Part shown: one piece after another, positions 23,291 to 35,900 of the stretch | Layout: every line of letters starts with the position of its first letter | Numbering within the stretch: the stretch's first letter is position 1 | From: Myrica gale | Taxonomy: Eukaryota > Streptophyta > Magnoliopsida > Fagales > Myricaceae | Assembly (NCBI GenBank): GCA_963930655.1 | Contig: OZ005619.1 | Span: forward strand, 4,694,501-4,758,500 | Direction of reading: 5' to 3' | Length of the DNA: 64,000 nucleotides | Translations under genes and position numbers: made by a program | The notes under the pieces: model-generated | Databases searched by the model: none | What the model was told of the DNA's origin: nothing | The model's input: only the letters and a program-made list of their open reading frames with translations

Positions 23291-23943
23291 TAGCCAGAAT
23301 ATATGACTAAATTTGATTTTCACTTAAATTATGGGCAACCTTAAACTATCAATAAGTTTATACTTTGAATCCATGTTACAATTTATTAATTGTTAAATAT
23401 TGTGAAGCATATCTTATTTTTCATTGATTTTAATATTGAGATCTTAAAATAAGATGTAATATGTAAAACTATTATTAGTTTGGGCGGTGCAATGTACCAA
23501 GTTTAGAAGTTTAAGGTGTAATTTATAAAGGATTAGATAATTTGAGGGTCCAAAGTATATTTTATCTATAAAAAAAAATTTCAAATACATGTTTGATCTT
23601 CCTCTTATAAGTTAACAAATAAATTTACTTACAACATATATTTGCTAAAACATGGAAGAGGTAAGAAGCCAACAAATTCCAATACCTATGACACGAAATT
23701 CCTCTGCATGTCATCTAGGAAGTAAGCATAACATGCACAATCAAGCACTTAAACCCTAGCCAAAGTCTCCAATCATCTAACTGGTACGGCTGGACCAAAA
23801 TTTTTTTGTCCTTTTTTTCAGTACGTAAATATAATTTCAGTGTAGAGAGGCAACAATAATGTAAAAAGAAGAAAAGAAAAATAAGGAGAAACATCATAGT
23901 ACGTTTTATTTATGAGGAAAATTAATCACCCCCTTACTACCCT
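23291..23943. other. AT-rich intergenic region
   Basis: Mostly A/T. The phrase GGGCGGTGCAATGTACCAAGTTTA near 23485 resembles GGGTGCAATGTATCAAAGTTA near 34911, which suggests a shared old repeat. Confidence 0.35.
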
Positions 23944-24596
23944 CACTACAAGAAAAAAGGCCTATAGCAACCAAATTTTTAGCCACAAATGAGATGTGGT
24001 TGCCAATATTTGACTTTTAACAGCAACATTTAAGGATTGGTTGCTAACAAGACTTTTAGTGGCAAATTCAAGATGATAGCTATTTTTTGTTGCAATATGA
24101 ACAATAGCAACGACATAATTGATCCCCAGAAATTAATCAATAACAACCGGAGATGTTCGGTTTCTAACAAAAGTCAGGATTTGAAACGAACTTCATTATT
24201 GTTCGGCAAAAACCATTGGAAAATGAGAATTCCAATGCAACAACGCTGCAGCTCCCTGCCCCTTACTCTTTTCGGCTATCCCCTGCAGCTCCCCCTGCAT
24301 TCCAGTTTTCGATACAACTTTTTTGTCCTTTTTTGTTTTTTTAAACCTTTAAATATTCAAATTTTAATAAAAAAATAATAAATTTGAAATAAAAAACAAC
24401 TTTAAACATCATCAATCTTTACACAAACACCAATACAATTTTAACATCACCTAAAAATTCATAAAACTCATCAAAACGAACATAATCCAAGATTTTATGC
24501 TAGGAAATGATAGACTTTTGCAACCAGTCTAGAAAAGGTTGCTAAAAATCCTAGCTGATCAATATTTTGCGGCGAGTTTCGTGGCTGCTAGAAGTA
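23944..24596. mobile_element. CACTA-like transposon end, truncated
   Basis: CACTACAAGAAAAAAGGCC at 23944 is a typical CACTA (EnSpm) terminus, followed by subterminal TAGCAACC/GGTTGCTA motifs in both orientations (23963, about 24000, 24034, 24513, 24536). The opposite terminus (TTTTCTTGTAGTG) is not visible. The right side is interrupted by a hAT MITE at 24605 and may be decayed. Confidence 0.6.
24295..24500 (-). repeat. Inverse copy of the 12345-12660 dispersed repeat
   Basis: Contains ACACAAACACCAATACAATT and AACATCACCTAAAAATT, the reverse complement of motifs at 12400-12440, together with matching AT-rich flanks. It lies within the CACTA-like segment. Confidence 0.65.
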
Positions 24597-24604
24597 GTAT
24601 CGAC

Positions 24605-24978
24605 TAGGGCGAAAAACCGGAATGGGGTCCGATTTTTCGGACCGCATTCCGGTCCTAGTATATTAAGGGACCGGTTTTACTAAATGCGGTCTGGTCCGGA
24701 CTGGTTTTAATTTTTTTTAATTTTTAAAAAATTTTTCTAATTTTTTTAGGTTAATTTCAGAGGGAGAATTGCATATAAAAATGTTAAGTTTAGTTTAGAT
24801 TAAAATTAAACGCTTTAAGTTTATAATTTGTATTAAAAATTATAAAAAAATATATATTTTTATTTTTTTTAATAAATGCGGTCCGATCTGATCCGGTCCC
24901 GCATTTATTAAAAAAGAGGACCGGACCGGACCGGATAACCGAACGTCCGATCCGCAGTCCAGGTTGTGTTCACCCCTA
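24605..24978. mobile_element. hAT MITE, 374 bp (CCGGTCC-rich family)
   Basis: Ends TAGGGCGAAAAACCGG and GTTGTGTTCACCCCTA. Flanked by 8 bp duplications GTATCGAC (24597-24604) and GTATCTAC (24979-24986), 7 of 8 matching. The interior is dominated by GGACCGG/CCGGTCC motifs. It is related to the element at 39863. Confidence 0.8.
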
Positions 24979-25446
24979 GTATCTACGAGGAAATCAAATT
25001 GGTAGGTACAGAAGAGCCTACAGTGACCCAGAAAGATAAAGGTTGTTAAAAGTCAAAAATTCAAATCGAACGCCTTTGCGCTTTTGCAAGTCATCGCTAT
25101 CCCTTGGGTTAAAAAAAAAAACTCTTTCCTTTAACCGCCGCACACTTTTCTCTTAACTTTGTTTTTCCTTCTTTCCCTTCCCTTCCCCCTTCTCTCTCTC
25201 TCTCTAGATCGACCTCTCGTTCTCCTGTGACCTTCTTGGGATTGTTGCCATGGCCCGTGATTCCGTGAACAACGAATATATCCCACTAGATTCAAATCTC
25301 ACACTCACACACACTTTCCCCTCTATAGCACTCTCTTCTCCGATGGATTCCCGTACAAATTCCTGTTTTTGTTAAGTATTGCAAGGCAAATAGCAAATCT
25401 TGCAAGATTATAGTTGTTCTTTTCTCTGTGGGTTGGGTGCCTGCAG
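24979..25446. other. Region upstream of the BPM pseudogene exon
   Basis: Includes a short CT run (about 25190-25205). It may contain remains of the BPM source gene's intron, but no coding block is recognised. Confidence 0.35.
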
Positions 25447-25722
25447 GTATTACTTCATTTTTTATACTGGGATGAGCTACCTGACATGGAAAAGCTTTGT
25501 GATGTAACCTCTAAATTGCTTCCACTTTAATGGCTCAACTTCTTCTTGCAGCAGGAGACCGATATCCCCTCGAGAGGCTCAGATTGCTCTGTGAGGCCAA
25601 ACTTTGTGAGAACATTGCCATAAACATTGTTGCTACGACATTGGCATTTGCAGAGCAGCATCGTTGTCTCCAACTGAAAGAGGTATGTCTCAAATTCATC
25701 GCATTGCCTGAAAATTTAAGAG
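25447..25722 (+). pseudogene. BPM-type MATH-BTB protein, broken exon
   Basis: BPM proteins are substrate adaptors for Cullin-3 ubiquitin ligases. After an acceptor (CTGCAG|GT) the frame reads VLLHFLYWDELPDMEKL, then shifts and continues [40 protein letters not shown] and [16 protein letters not shown], ending at a donor (AG|GTAAGA). This is the BTB C-terminal and BACK-like exon of plant BPM proteins. The shift falls where the family has SKWAST: the Trp codon has lost one base, and the old frame meets a stop about eight codons later. Retained splice sites show it is a genomic fragment, not a processed copy. No other BPM exon was found. Confidence 0.8.
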
Positions 25723-26378
25723 GTAAGACTCTTCAGCACCACCTCCATAGTTCAGAAAGTTGTTCTATGGTTCTACAGGAAATTTCTTGTTTGATCTAGA
25801 CCCAAGTAATTATTACCCTCTAGTCTACTCACATGAAAAGTTTTTGGAAAATACTGCTAGTGCCCGACATGTAGGCTAGAGAAGCCTTATAATGCATTAT
25901 GCATGAGCATTGTGATTTCTGTAGCTATTTTATAATATTTTTTTTCTCTAAGCAACATGGTAGCGTAAATTAGTCACCAGAGGCACCCAAAAGAGTGCTT
26001 ACATCGAAGGAAAATGACATCCTGCGGCAAAACTCCTCAGTTAATGTCTCCGAAAAATATCATTTAAAGAACTCCCCTAGGCAATGTTATGAGCCAAGGA
26101 ATTCCCTTCTCTGGGGGTCCAAAGAAACTCCAATGAGGATGGTCCTGTGGGAATTTCTGAATAGTGAGAACTTCCCCTTCTATGCTCCAAATCAATATCT
26201 GTTTTTTTAAAGTCCAAAATAGCAGCAATAGTGTATTAGAGTATCTTGGGTGTTCTTGAATTTTTTCCATTACTTTAAATTATATGGAGTATCTTGTCAC
26301 TATGCTCATTCCATAGGACTCATCGTACCTACAAGAATCTACAAAGGTAAAAGGAGGCCTATAAACAGAGGGTACACT
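25723..26378. other. Region downstream of the BPM fragment
   Basis: No further BPM exon or other gene recognised. Confidence 0.35.
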
Positions 26379-27214
26379 CAGTGGCGGATTCAGGATCCAA
26401 TTCGAAGGGGAGCGAACACATAAGGCGAAATGACAAAATTTTTTTCTTATGTAATGTAAAAAGTGTCCTAGAATTAAAATATCGAAAATTAAGGATTTAA
26501 AAACATTAAAATTTTAAAATACATGTACGTACTATTTACTGAGACTGAATGTGGCAATTGGATCCTAATAATTTGCATCTTTTATATATATATATATGAT
26601 AGTTTGAGCAGTAGGAACTCCACGGAAATTCAAGGGCATGAAAAACCTAAAAAAAATCAGCTAAATAATTAATTCGGGACCCAAAAATATGAGAGAGTTT
26701 TCTATTTATTCTTGAAAAAATTAAAAAATTAGAAATTTCCAGGTAGAAACCTCTATAACCCTAAGATATTATCCATGGTAATTTATTAGTTTCTTTTTCT
26801 GAGTATTTATTATTGTACGTTGCGTGGTTTTCTTATCACAAACTTGTCCATTATCTAAACAAAATAAAACAAACTGAAGACAATCAATCAATTTGATCAC
26901 AACCGAAATATAAATAAAATTATAGTACCAAACCGAAACATAAAACATTTTGATTCAAAAATATTAAATGTAGATATTCACATATTCATAATGGATTACA
27001 ACTCAAAAATCCAAATTTCAATCTAATTAATTCAAATCCAAGTTAGAATCTAATTACATTGCATTCAATTGACATTATAATCAAATTAATTAAAAATTAT
27101 ACTATCAATGGGGTCGGGCCCCTACATGCCCAGGACAACTTATGAATAAATAAAAAAAACAACTAAATGAAAAAAAAAAATTGGGGATGCAATGGCCCCA
27201 TGCATCCGCCTATG
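26379..27214. mobile_element. Candidate hAT element, 836 bp
   Basis: The left end CAGTGGCGGATTCAGG and right end GCATCCGCCTATG are imperfect inverted copies of the common plant hAT terminus CAGTGGCGGA...TCCGCCACTG. The interior is AT-rich with no transposase. No clear 8 bp duplication, so the borders are tentative. Confidence 0.5.
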
Positions 27215-28114
27215 CTTGGACCAGTTGGGTTGTTGAACTTGAAATTCTACTTTGAAGTTTCTTTGATAAAACATTTATTCAACGTTCCCTCAACACTTTT
27301 GACTTGGAATAGCCAGCAACACTTGGGCTGCTTCGACTTCAGATAAAGTTTCTCATTTCTACATTTTTGGACCAAATCATCTCTTATATGTGCTTTCAAA
27401 AGAGCCTGTTATTTCGTCAGTTTTTTTTTTCTTGCACGCATTTTTCAGGGTTTGGTCTGGTTGGGTTTCCTACAACATTTTGTTTTTATACTCTCCCTTT
27501 TTTCTTGTATTTCTTCTTGGAAGCGGAAGCACTAAACTTGCGAAACAAACAAGAGCAACATTCAGGGAACATCAGTACTGATTTGGGCGAAGCAAATGGA
27601 GTTTCGTTTTGGACATCAGGGTTCAATTGGGGAAAAGTTTGACGCGAGAGTTGTGATTTTGCATTGGGACCCCTGTTTTTGTTTTAAATGAGATGACAGT
27701 GGGTTTTTTTTTTTCTTTTTTTTTTGTGAATATTGATATTATGAGTAGACCTGGCGCAAATAATGGACAAAAGGACATAAAAGTGAAAAAAGTTTTAAAT
27801 ATGTGTCATCATTTAATTAGTTGTGATGTAGCTACGTCAGCGAATTCGGTAAATTTATAGATAGAAGGTCATCAAAGAGGTATAATTAAAAAGCAAGTTA
27901 TATCACAAGGACAGCGGGACAAAAAAACTTATCATAAGAACATTTCTAAGAAAACATAAAACGGACACGCGTATTATTTTAGCATGATCCATTACATAAC
28001 ATATGAGGAGTACGTTTTTCCAAAAAATAATATAAATAACTTCACTTCTACTCAAGGAAATATATATAAAATTCTTTTACTTTATCAATAAGGCATCTTG
28101 AGAAACAAGACAAC
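27215..28114. other. AT-rich intergenic region
   Basis: No gene recognised. Contains long T runs near 27700-27725. Confidence 0.35.
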
Positions 28115-29420
28115 TAGGGGTGTAAGTCTGGTCTGACCTTTGGTTCCGGGAAGCTGAGGTCTGTAGCTTTTAGAAATTGGAGGCAAACATGGTTTTTGAG
28201 ATTTTTCGGAGGTGGAATTGGAAGCGGAATTTTTTGCTGGAATCGACTCCTTGTATTTTATTTTTTTAATTTTATAATTAAACGACGTTGAGAACGACAT
28301 CATTTAGTTGCTTTTTTTTTTGAAAAAAATATATATACCGTTGATCTACAATATATTTGATTCTTGAAAAAACCCTAAGTTCTCCCTTCTCGGCCTCTCC
28401 TTCGTGACTCTCAGCCCTCAGGCATCACTCCTTTAGCTCTCTCTCTCTCTCTCTATTCGACGATAGCTTCATTTACAGTCTCTCTCTCTACTGAGCCCCC
28501 TCTTCTCTGCTGCTTGTCTCTCAGTTGAGCCTCATCTCCTCCGCTGCTTCTCTCTCTCTGTATGTCTCTTTCTCCATCTCTCGGTCGCTTAAAGCTTTCT
28601 TTGTATCTCTATTGCTTTCTATATCTCTTTTTATCTCTTTCTCTCTCTTTAGTCTCTGTCGATCTCTCTATCTATTTGTTTCTATCTCTCTAACTCTCTA
28701 GTCTCTGTCGATTATGTGAATAAGTGAATTGTTATAGTTAGTAGTGAATTTGTGAATTGTTATAGATTGTGAATTGTTATAGATAGTTGTGTTGTCTTGG
28801 AGTTTTGTTGTGTTGTGATTCGTTAATTTGTTGTTATAGATAATTGTTGTGATGTGAATATGTTATTCAAACTAATTGTTGTGTTGTGATTCGGGTAATG
28901 TTATATTGCATTCAAATGAATTGTGTTTTTTAATAATGGTTAAATTCTAAATCCAAGCACAAGCCCTTAATACGAATTAAGACTTGAAATAGATCCAAGC
29001 ACGAGCCCTGATAGAAAGAAGAACTATTGTTAGCCAAATAATTATAGTCGTATATCTCAATTGTCCAAATAAATTCAATTTTGGTATCTAAAATATTAGT
29101 ATATTATCTTGCAATAAAAAAGATTGGTATTTAATTTCCTTCCTTCTTTATAAACATCAAGATATTTCATTGTGTAATTTTATAGTTTATAATTATTTGG
29201 CTGTACATTGTTTTTTTTTTTCTTTCAGATAAATCGTTAAACTTCAATTGTATTTTACCTGTCACTGCCTCTACGACTACACCTACAATTGGTGAGATAC
29301 CAATTATAGATGTAGAGGCTGAGACACAATAAACTAAGGAGACAATAGATCCTACCGTCAAAAGAATGAAGGTTTACAATCCATCACCGAAGTGGTGCAA
29401 GGGCAATGTAAATTCTTAAT
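28115..29420 (+). mobile_element. Possible truncated hAT transposon with 5' leader
   Basis: TAGGGGTGTAAGTC at 28115 resembles a hAT terminus. It is followed by a CT-rich leader with several (CT)n runs (28430-28700). A short frame near 29340-29400 reads TVKRMKVYNPSPKW, reminiscent of the N-terminus of plant hAT transposases before the BED finger. No transposase body or right end follows. Weak evidence. Confidence 0.3.
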
Positions 29421-29984
29421 TTTCATTTGTATATTTTTTTTGTTCATTTATATAATTGAGATCTTTGTAATGAATTGAAAAATATTCATATAAAGTTTGG
29501 GTTATATGTTTTAATTTTTTGATATATCAAAGATATTTGTATTTGTAAATTATGATGAATGAATAACAATCCACTTCCATTAAATCCACTTTTAAAAGCG
29601 AAAACAAAATTTATTTTAGTCATCTACTAATTAGCGGACTGAATGTTAGAAGGTTAAATTTAGCTTCCGACGTATCCTCTGTTTACACATTCTTCAACCA
29701 CAACAATATACATTCAAAGAAAAAAAAAAATTAAGAGTATTCATTCTTCCCCAGACCGACCAACAGTAAACCGGTTCAAAGCGTTTTTTTTGTTTTGTTC
29801 CTTGTAAAAGTAACCCGGTTCCAATCTACTTGTGAACTTTTCATTCTTCAAAGCCGAAACAGATAAAATTGGAACGACGCAGCCGAAACTGATAAAAGTT
29901 ACCACTCGGAGCAACCGTCACTCCACCAGCCAAGCGCGTACCCAAGTCGTTGTCCCACGCGCCACCACCTGAATCTCTGGCCAC
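29421..29984. other. Upstream region of the CCR4-like gene
   Basis: AT-rich, then rising GC content from about 29750 into the 5'UTR and first exon. No specific element claimed. Confidence 0.35.
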
Positions 29985-32900
29985 ATGACGAGAGGGCACC
30001 ACGAAAAATCCCCTCCAGAAACCTCGTCTACACGCGCCGCCACTCGGACCAAGCGCAAACACCCTCATGCTCGCCCAGAAGAACCCCAAGGCAGTGATGA
30101 AATTAGCCGCCACTCAAAAAGGCGCAGAAGCAGATTACTTTCCGAATCAGAAACACTAACCATAACGACCGACCCGCCTCCGACCTTAGCTGTTTGTAAC
30201 CGGTTCGACCATTTTAATTATTCGTCAAGACGGAGCAGGAAACATCGGCATAGAAAATCAAGCGCTACAGAGGGCACTAAACGCAAATGGGTTTTTTCTT
30301 CCCGTGATTGTTCCAACTACAAAGGTAATAAAGTCAGTAGTTTTTTTCTTTCCTAACGTGCTACCATATGCTTTTGTGTTAATGTTTTCAGGTACAGTTT
30401 TAGTGCTTTTCTTTTCACCTGCATAAGTAATCGTCAATATTTACATAGTTCCTAGAAAGTAACGGCTCCAATAATTATTAGGTTCCTATTTTCTGTCGTT
30501 CCACTTATGCGAACTGAAGGTAATGGAAAAGAGAAGTTTTTGGGTTAAGATTTCTCTTCTGTTGAAGTTGTAGGTGGATTTCTCTTCTGTTTGTCCCAGT
30601 TTGACCAAATGCGGTTTAAGTTCTTTTGGTAAGTTCAGAAGGATCTAACTGTTGTCAGAGACCTTGTTATAGCGTCCTTGATTTGGAGAAGGATTTATAT
30701 GCCACATAGGTTTTATATCTTTCCTCTGACATAGTACTAATAGACTACAATGAGCATCTGAGTGGCGGCATTTTAGCTTCATTGGGGATCGTCAGTCTGC
30801 TCTTATTCAAATCCGGTTGCTTGTTTGATGGCATTGCGTGAGTGAGCGTGCTTGTGTGAAAATAAAAATGATTAGCTATATGGTGGAACTAAGAAAAATT
30901 CAAATTATGTTTTATGAAGTGAAAATAAAATGGGCAAAATACAATATCTTCCGTCAAACTACAACTAGATTCTCAAATAGCCCAAGAAACTTTAATTCGT
31001 TACAACTCATCCGCAAACTATGCTTCTCGTTTCAATTTCATCCTTCAACTTGTTGGAGCAGTTGTGTCAAATGGTTTTTCCTGTGACTTTCTTTTTACCT
31101 TAAATGACAAATTTGACAATATCAATTATAAGTGAGTCATCTTTTTTTTTTCCTTAATAAAGAAAAATTAGCTAACTACATGTTGTTTCTTACATCTATG
31201 AATCGCTAGAAGCACGTAGAAGACTAGGGAAAGCTCAAACGAGGATAAATTTGTCTTTTCACTTAAGGAGAAGGTCAGGTGCATGTCACGTGCGACATAA
31301 TGGTTTCAGTCGATTGAGGGATAAAATCGCAATGGGAAGTATAGTTTCTGGGGTGAGTTGTAACGAAATAAAGTTTATGAGGGTATTTGAGAGTCGGATG
31401 GTAGTTTGAGAAAGAAAATTATAATTTACCCAATAAAATCATTATTTGGAGCCTGATGCTTGGTCCTAGCTGTACAGCATGGCAATTAGGGGTGGGCAAA
31501 AACTCGTGACTCGACGGCCCGAACCGGACCGACCCGTTTCCGACCCGATCGGGGCGGGTTTAGACGGGTTCGGGTTTATATGTGAAGAAAAACCGAATTT
31601 CGGGTTCGGGTATAGTAACAAACCCGACATATTACCTGAACCCAAAACCTAATACCCTCAGTTGAGGTCAGGGGTGGTAAAAAAACATGTGACCCGACGA
31701 TCCGAACTGGACCGACCCGTTTCCGACCCGATCGGGGCGGGTTTATATGTGAAGAAAAACTGAATTTCGGGCTCAGGTTAAAAATTTCAAACCCGAACCC
31801 GGTTTGCCCACCCCTAATGGCAATTGTAGCCTAAGGTTTTCTCAAAGAAAGGTATCCAAGGTTTGAAGTACTACAGTTAGGTTATTTTTGTGTTGTAAAA
31901 TTTTTGGTATTGGGTTTAGTGATAGTATTGAGTTTAGTGAAAAAGTGAAGAGATAGGTATTTTTTTATATTTTTTGTAGTGAAAAGTTATGATTTGATGG
32001 GAGAGAGAGATTATATTGTAGTATTTTATTGTGAGTTGGTGAAAAATTTTGTAAAATTTTTCATGCAAACACAACCTTAGTATTCAGCATGAATGACAAA
32101 GGGGTCTTTCTATTGTGTAGCTGCACAACTATGGCTGGAAGAATTAAAAGATATAACTGGTGGCTGTCTTAATGAGCACTTCTTGCAGATTATCATTTCT
32201 TTCGTGTATTTTTATCTCTTCTGGATTCATCAGGAAGACTACTCTAGACAGTTGGATCTCTTTTACATTCTCATTCTTTTTCTTCCTCTGCAGATAAGCT
32301 CGTGGTTGTTTCATATAATATACTAGGTGTCAACAATGCATCGAATCATCCGGATTTGTATAACAAAGTGTCTGCCAAATTCTTAGAGTGGGATCGGCGG
32401 AAACTCCTCATACATGGGGAGATCAATACTTACAATGCTAGCATTCTCTGTTTTCAGGTAAATGTCAAATATTTTTTGTCGGTGATGCATGTATGTGTCT
32501 CTGAAGATGCAGTCGTCTGTATGACTATTTATGGCATTTCAGATCCTTTCAAAGAGAATTATAGGAATAATTTTTCTTCTTTTCTTTGGCATACTTAGAT
32601 TTAACTATCAAACGAGAGATATAGACTGTTAGAATGTTCATGCATAGGAGGTTGTATGGTAGTCTGGATGTTTCTTAACATTCTCATTTCCACACTTCTG
32701 GCTGTAGGAGGTTGACCGTTTCGATGATTTAGATAATCTTTTCCAGAAAGATGGCTTCATAGGTGTTTATAAGGTATACTAAGGTATTAGTTATCTATAG
32801 TTAACTACAATGCTTCCCATTTTGATAAGAGTGATTCAGATTAGTCACTACTAATTATTTACAGGCTCGCACTGGTGAAGCGTATGATGGCTGTGCTATA

Positions 32901-35900
32901 TTCTGGAAAGACGAATTGTAAGGTTTCTCAACCCTTTTGTAAATTGAAAATTCGTTTTGTCTTGCTAGGTTAAGCGTATGATAATTCCATTCGAAAGACC
33001 TTCCACATGATGACCATGCATCTCACTAAATAGGAACTTCAGTTCTATAGCTACTGAGAATATTGTTTTCGGTAGGTTCAATTATTCCCACTTATTATCA
33101 TCTTCATTATTTTGAATATCCAAATTTTAGCAAAATTGTATTCTGAACAGATTTACCCTTTTGCATGAAGAAAACATAGAGTTCAGGAGTTTTGGCCTTC
33201 GTGACAATGTTGCTCAACTTTGTGTTTTTGAGGTATCAAAGTTCAATTTATTCCAGCAATTATCCTTTTATCTCTTCCACTGGTGTTAATTTGACAAAAG
33301 ATGCTCACGTGACAAAAATATGTCAACCAGTGTTGGCCTAATGATTGGACTCAACATTGATGGCCTCTCCTGCATGTCGAATATGGGGTCAATGCTTGGA
33401 AATTGTTTGATCCAATTTTAGATTGTGATCTGTTCCCTTTTCTATCTCGTTTTCATTTCTTCCTAATTCATAGATTCTCTAGTAACTTATAGTGGTGTTT
33501 CCAGCGAGACACTGGCTTTGCAGAATTCTGAGTCCCATTAGTTGAGGTTTTGTAAAGATTGTAAGGGTTATGAGATCCATTATAGTTGCATTTGTGGTGA
33601 TCTCGCTTCTCGTGTCATATGAACCATTTAAACTTTGCAAATTAAGTGGAATGGGAAGAGGAACAGAAGTGTTAAATACCCTACTGTGTCTCAGGAAAAT
33701 ATTACACAGAAGAAATGTTTTGCTGCATACCTTTGTAGTTTAAAGACTGGAAGTGTTAGGACTTAGTCCTACTCAAACGAAAAAATGAAAGAAACTATAG
33801 ATGGACATTTCATAAAGTTCTAGCTTTAGAGTTTCTACAATCCGTTGAATGAGTTTTCTTATTTCCTTTTTCTGTTGTGTTTTTTAAAGGGTTTTTCATT
33901 TCAGTTTTCAGAGATTATATTGATGAGCTTGTCCTTTTTGTGGTTCTTAATAAAATCTACTTTTAGTTTCCCACAGGGTTTGCAGAAAAATATGTGTAGG
34001 TACTCCTTGAGCATAAAACAATTGGTGTTTCTTTTTCTTTCTTTTTTTCTGTTTTGTTTCCTTGTGCTTAATTTTCCTCTCAATATCCCCGTTTTTTTCT
34101 TTGTTGATGTAATCCACTAAAGCTTCAGATTATTCGTAGCTTTTCTTTTTGGGTTTTATGTATTCATATTCTCTATTTGTCTCATACAGATGATACAAAA
34201 CCAATCAGAGCTCAATTGTACCGAAACACCCATGTAAGTTCTAGTTTGCTATATTCAAATTCAGTTATGTTTAAGAGTAGAAATGTCTCATGCAACTGAC
34301 AGATAAATGAGATTGTGATATTATATGCTACTTTATTATGAACTGATAAGAGGTGAGCCTCATAAATGTTTATCTTGTCATTTTGCACCATTCTAGGTTC
34401 TCTCAATTAAGTTATTCTTCTCATAAAGATGATCACTATTTAAAAGCAACTGGTAATCAACAAATAATTATTTGAAATTCAGCAGAAAAGGCTCCTCTAT
34501 CGACCCTGCATTATGAGAAGCATCTATAGTGCAGAGGATGATATGTTGGAGAAACCTTAAATCCATAATTGATAGAAACCCAAAGGAACAAAGTTTCATC
34601 ACCTATGCTGTCACGAAGAAGGTTCTCAGCAGGGAAATGGAGGACATCGGTTGGTGAATAAAGTTGAATTTGATTCGTCTTTGACAGTGTAATGTAAAGC
34701 TATAAACTTCCACAAAAATGGATAATTATATGCTGCACCCTAACTACAACCGATTTTGCAATACGGTGTACGTTACCTCTAACTAATAAAAAGTTGCAAT
34801 GTACGCCCTTGGTTAGATCTAGCTGTAAAGATTGTACCATGTGACCTATTTTTCTTCTATCTTAACGGTCAAATTTAACTAAGGTACATTGCAAAGTTTT
34901 GCTAGTTGGCGGGTGCAATGTATCAAAGTTAGTAAACGGATAATTGCAAAAAGGGTGACAGTTCGTGAATGGAAAGTGTAACCTTTGCCCTCCCCAAAAA
35001 GATAAAGGCAGGAAAGTATGGTATTCCTCCTTGATTAAAGTATTCGAGGTGTTATTTCATCTCTTATTATTATTATCATTCCAAAATAGACTTATCAAAA
35101 ACAAATTATTATTATTCCAAAATAGGAATATAAAAACTTGTGATTCTTCTTCTCTCGTAAGAAGTTAAATTGCTTTGCGATCTCAATCATCGTATCTATG
35201 TTCTATAGGGAAAAAAGCACAACCTTATCATGACTTATGTCAATATCCATAGGTCTCTACCCACGCGAAGTCGACGATTAGTGGTTGGAAATATACATGT
35301 ACTCTTTAACCCAAACCGTGGAGACATCAAGCTAGGCCAGGTATTTGCTACTTTATTCATTGAGAAAGAAGGCCAAGTTCTGGCAGAATGGTTTCAGTTT
35401 GTTTTTGAAATTTTTAGAGTTTGTGGTACCCCTACTCGTCTCTGCTTTTTATATTTGTTCTATGCACCAATGTGCGTGCTCTTTGTTCTTTTTTGCCTTT
35501 TCTTTTCCTTCCCCCCCCCCTCCCCCCCCCATTTTTGTGGGAAGTTGCATTATCTTTGAATTGTGTACTTAAACTGAGGGTTGTTATGCCAACATATTCC
35601 ATTGCATCAACTAACCGGAAAATATTAAAGATTTTTCTATGTTCAATCTAGTGGCTGTTCATTTATTATGCTGACTTGGTAATGTGTTGGCATGTTATTT
35701 AAAATCCTGTAGGTCAGAATGCTTCTTGAAAAAGCTCACAACCTATCACAGGAATGGGGTGACATCCCAGTAGTGGTTGGTGGGGATCTAAATAGCATTC
35801 CCCAGGTGAGATCTTGCAACACTTCAATCAAACAGTTACATATTTGACATACTATACAATGCTTAAATTTCGGCGTTTCTTTATATCTGATGTTTCTCTT

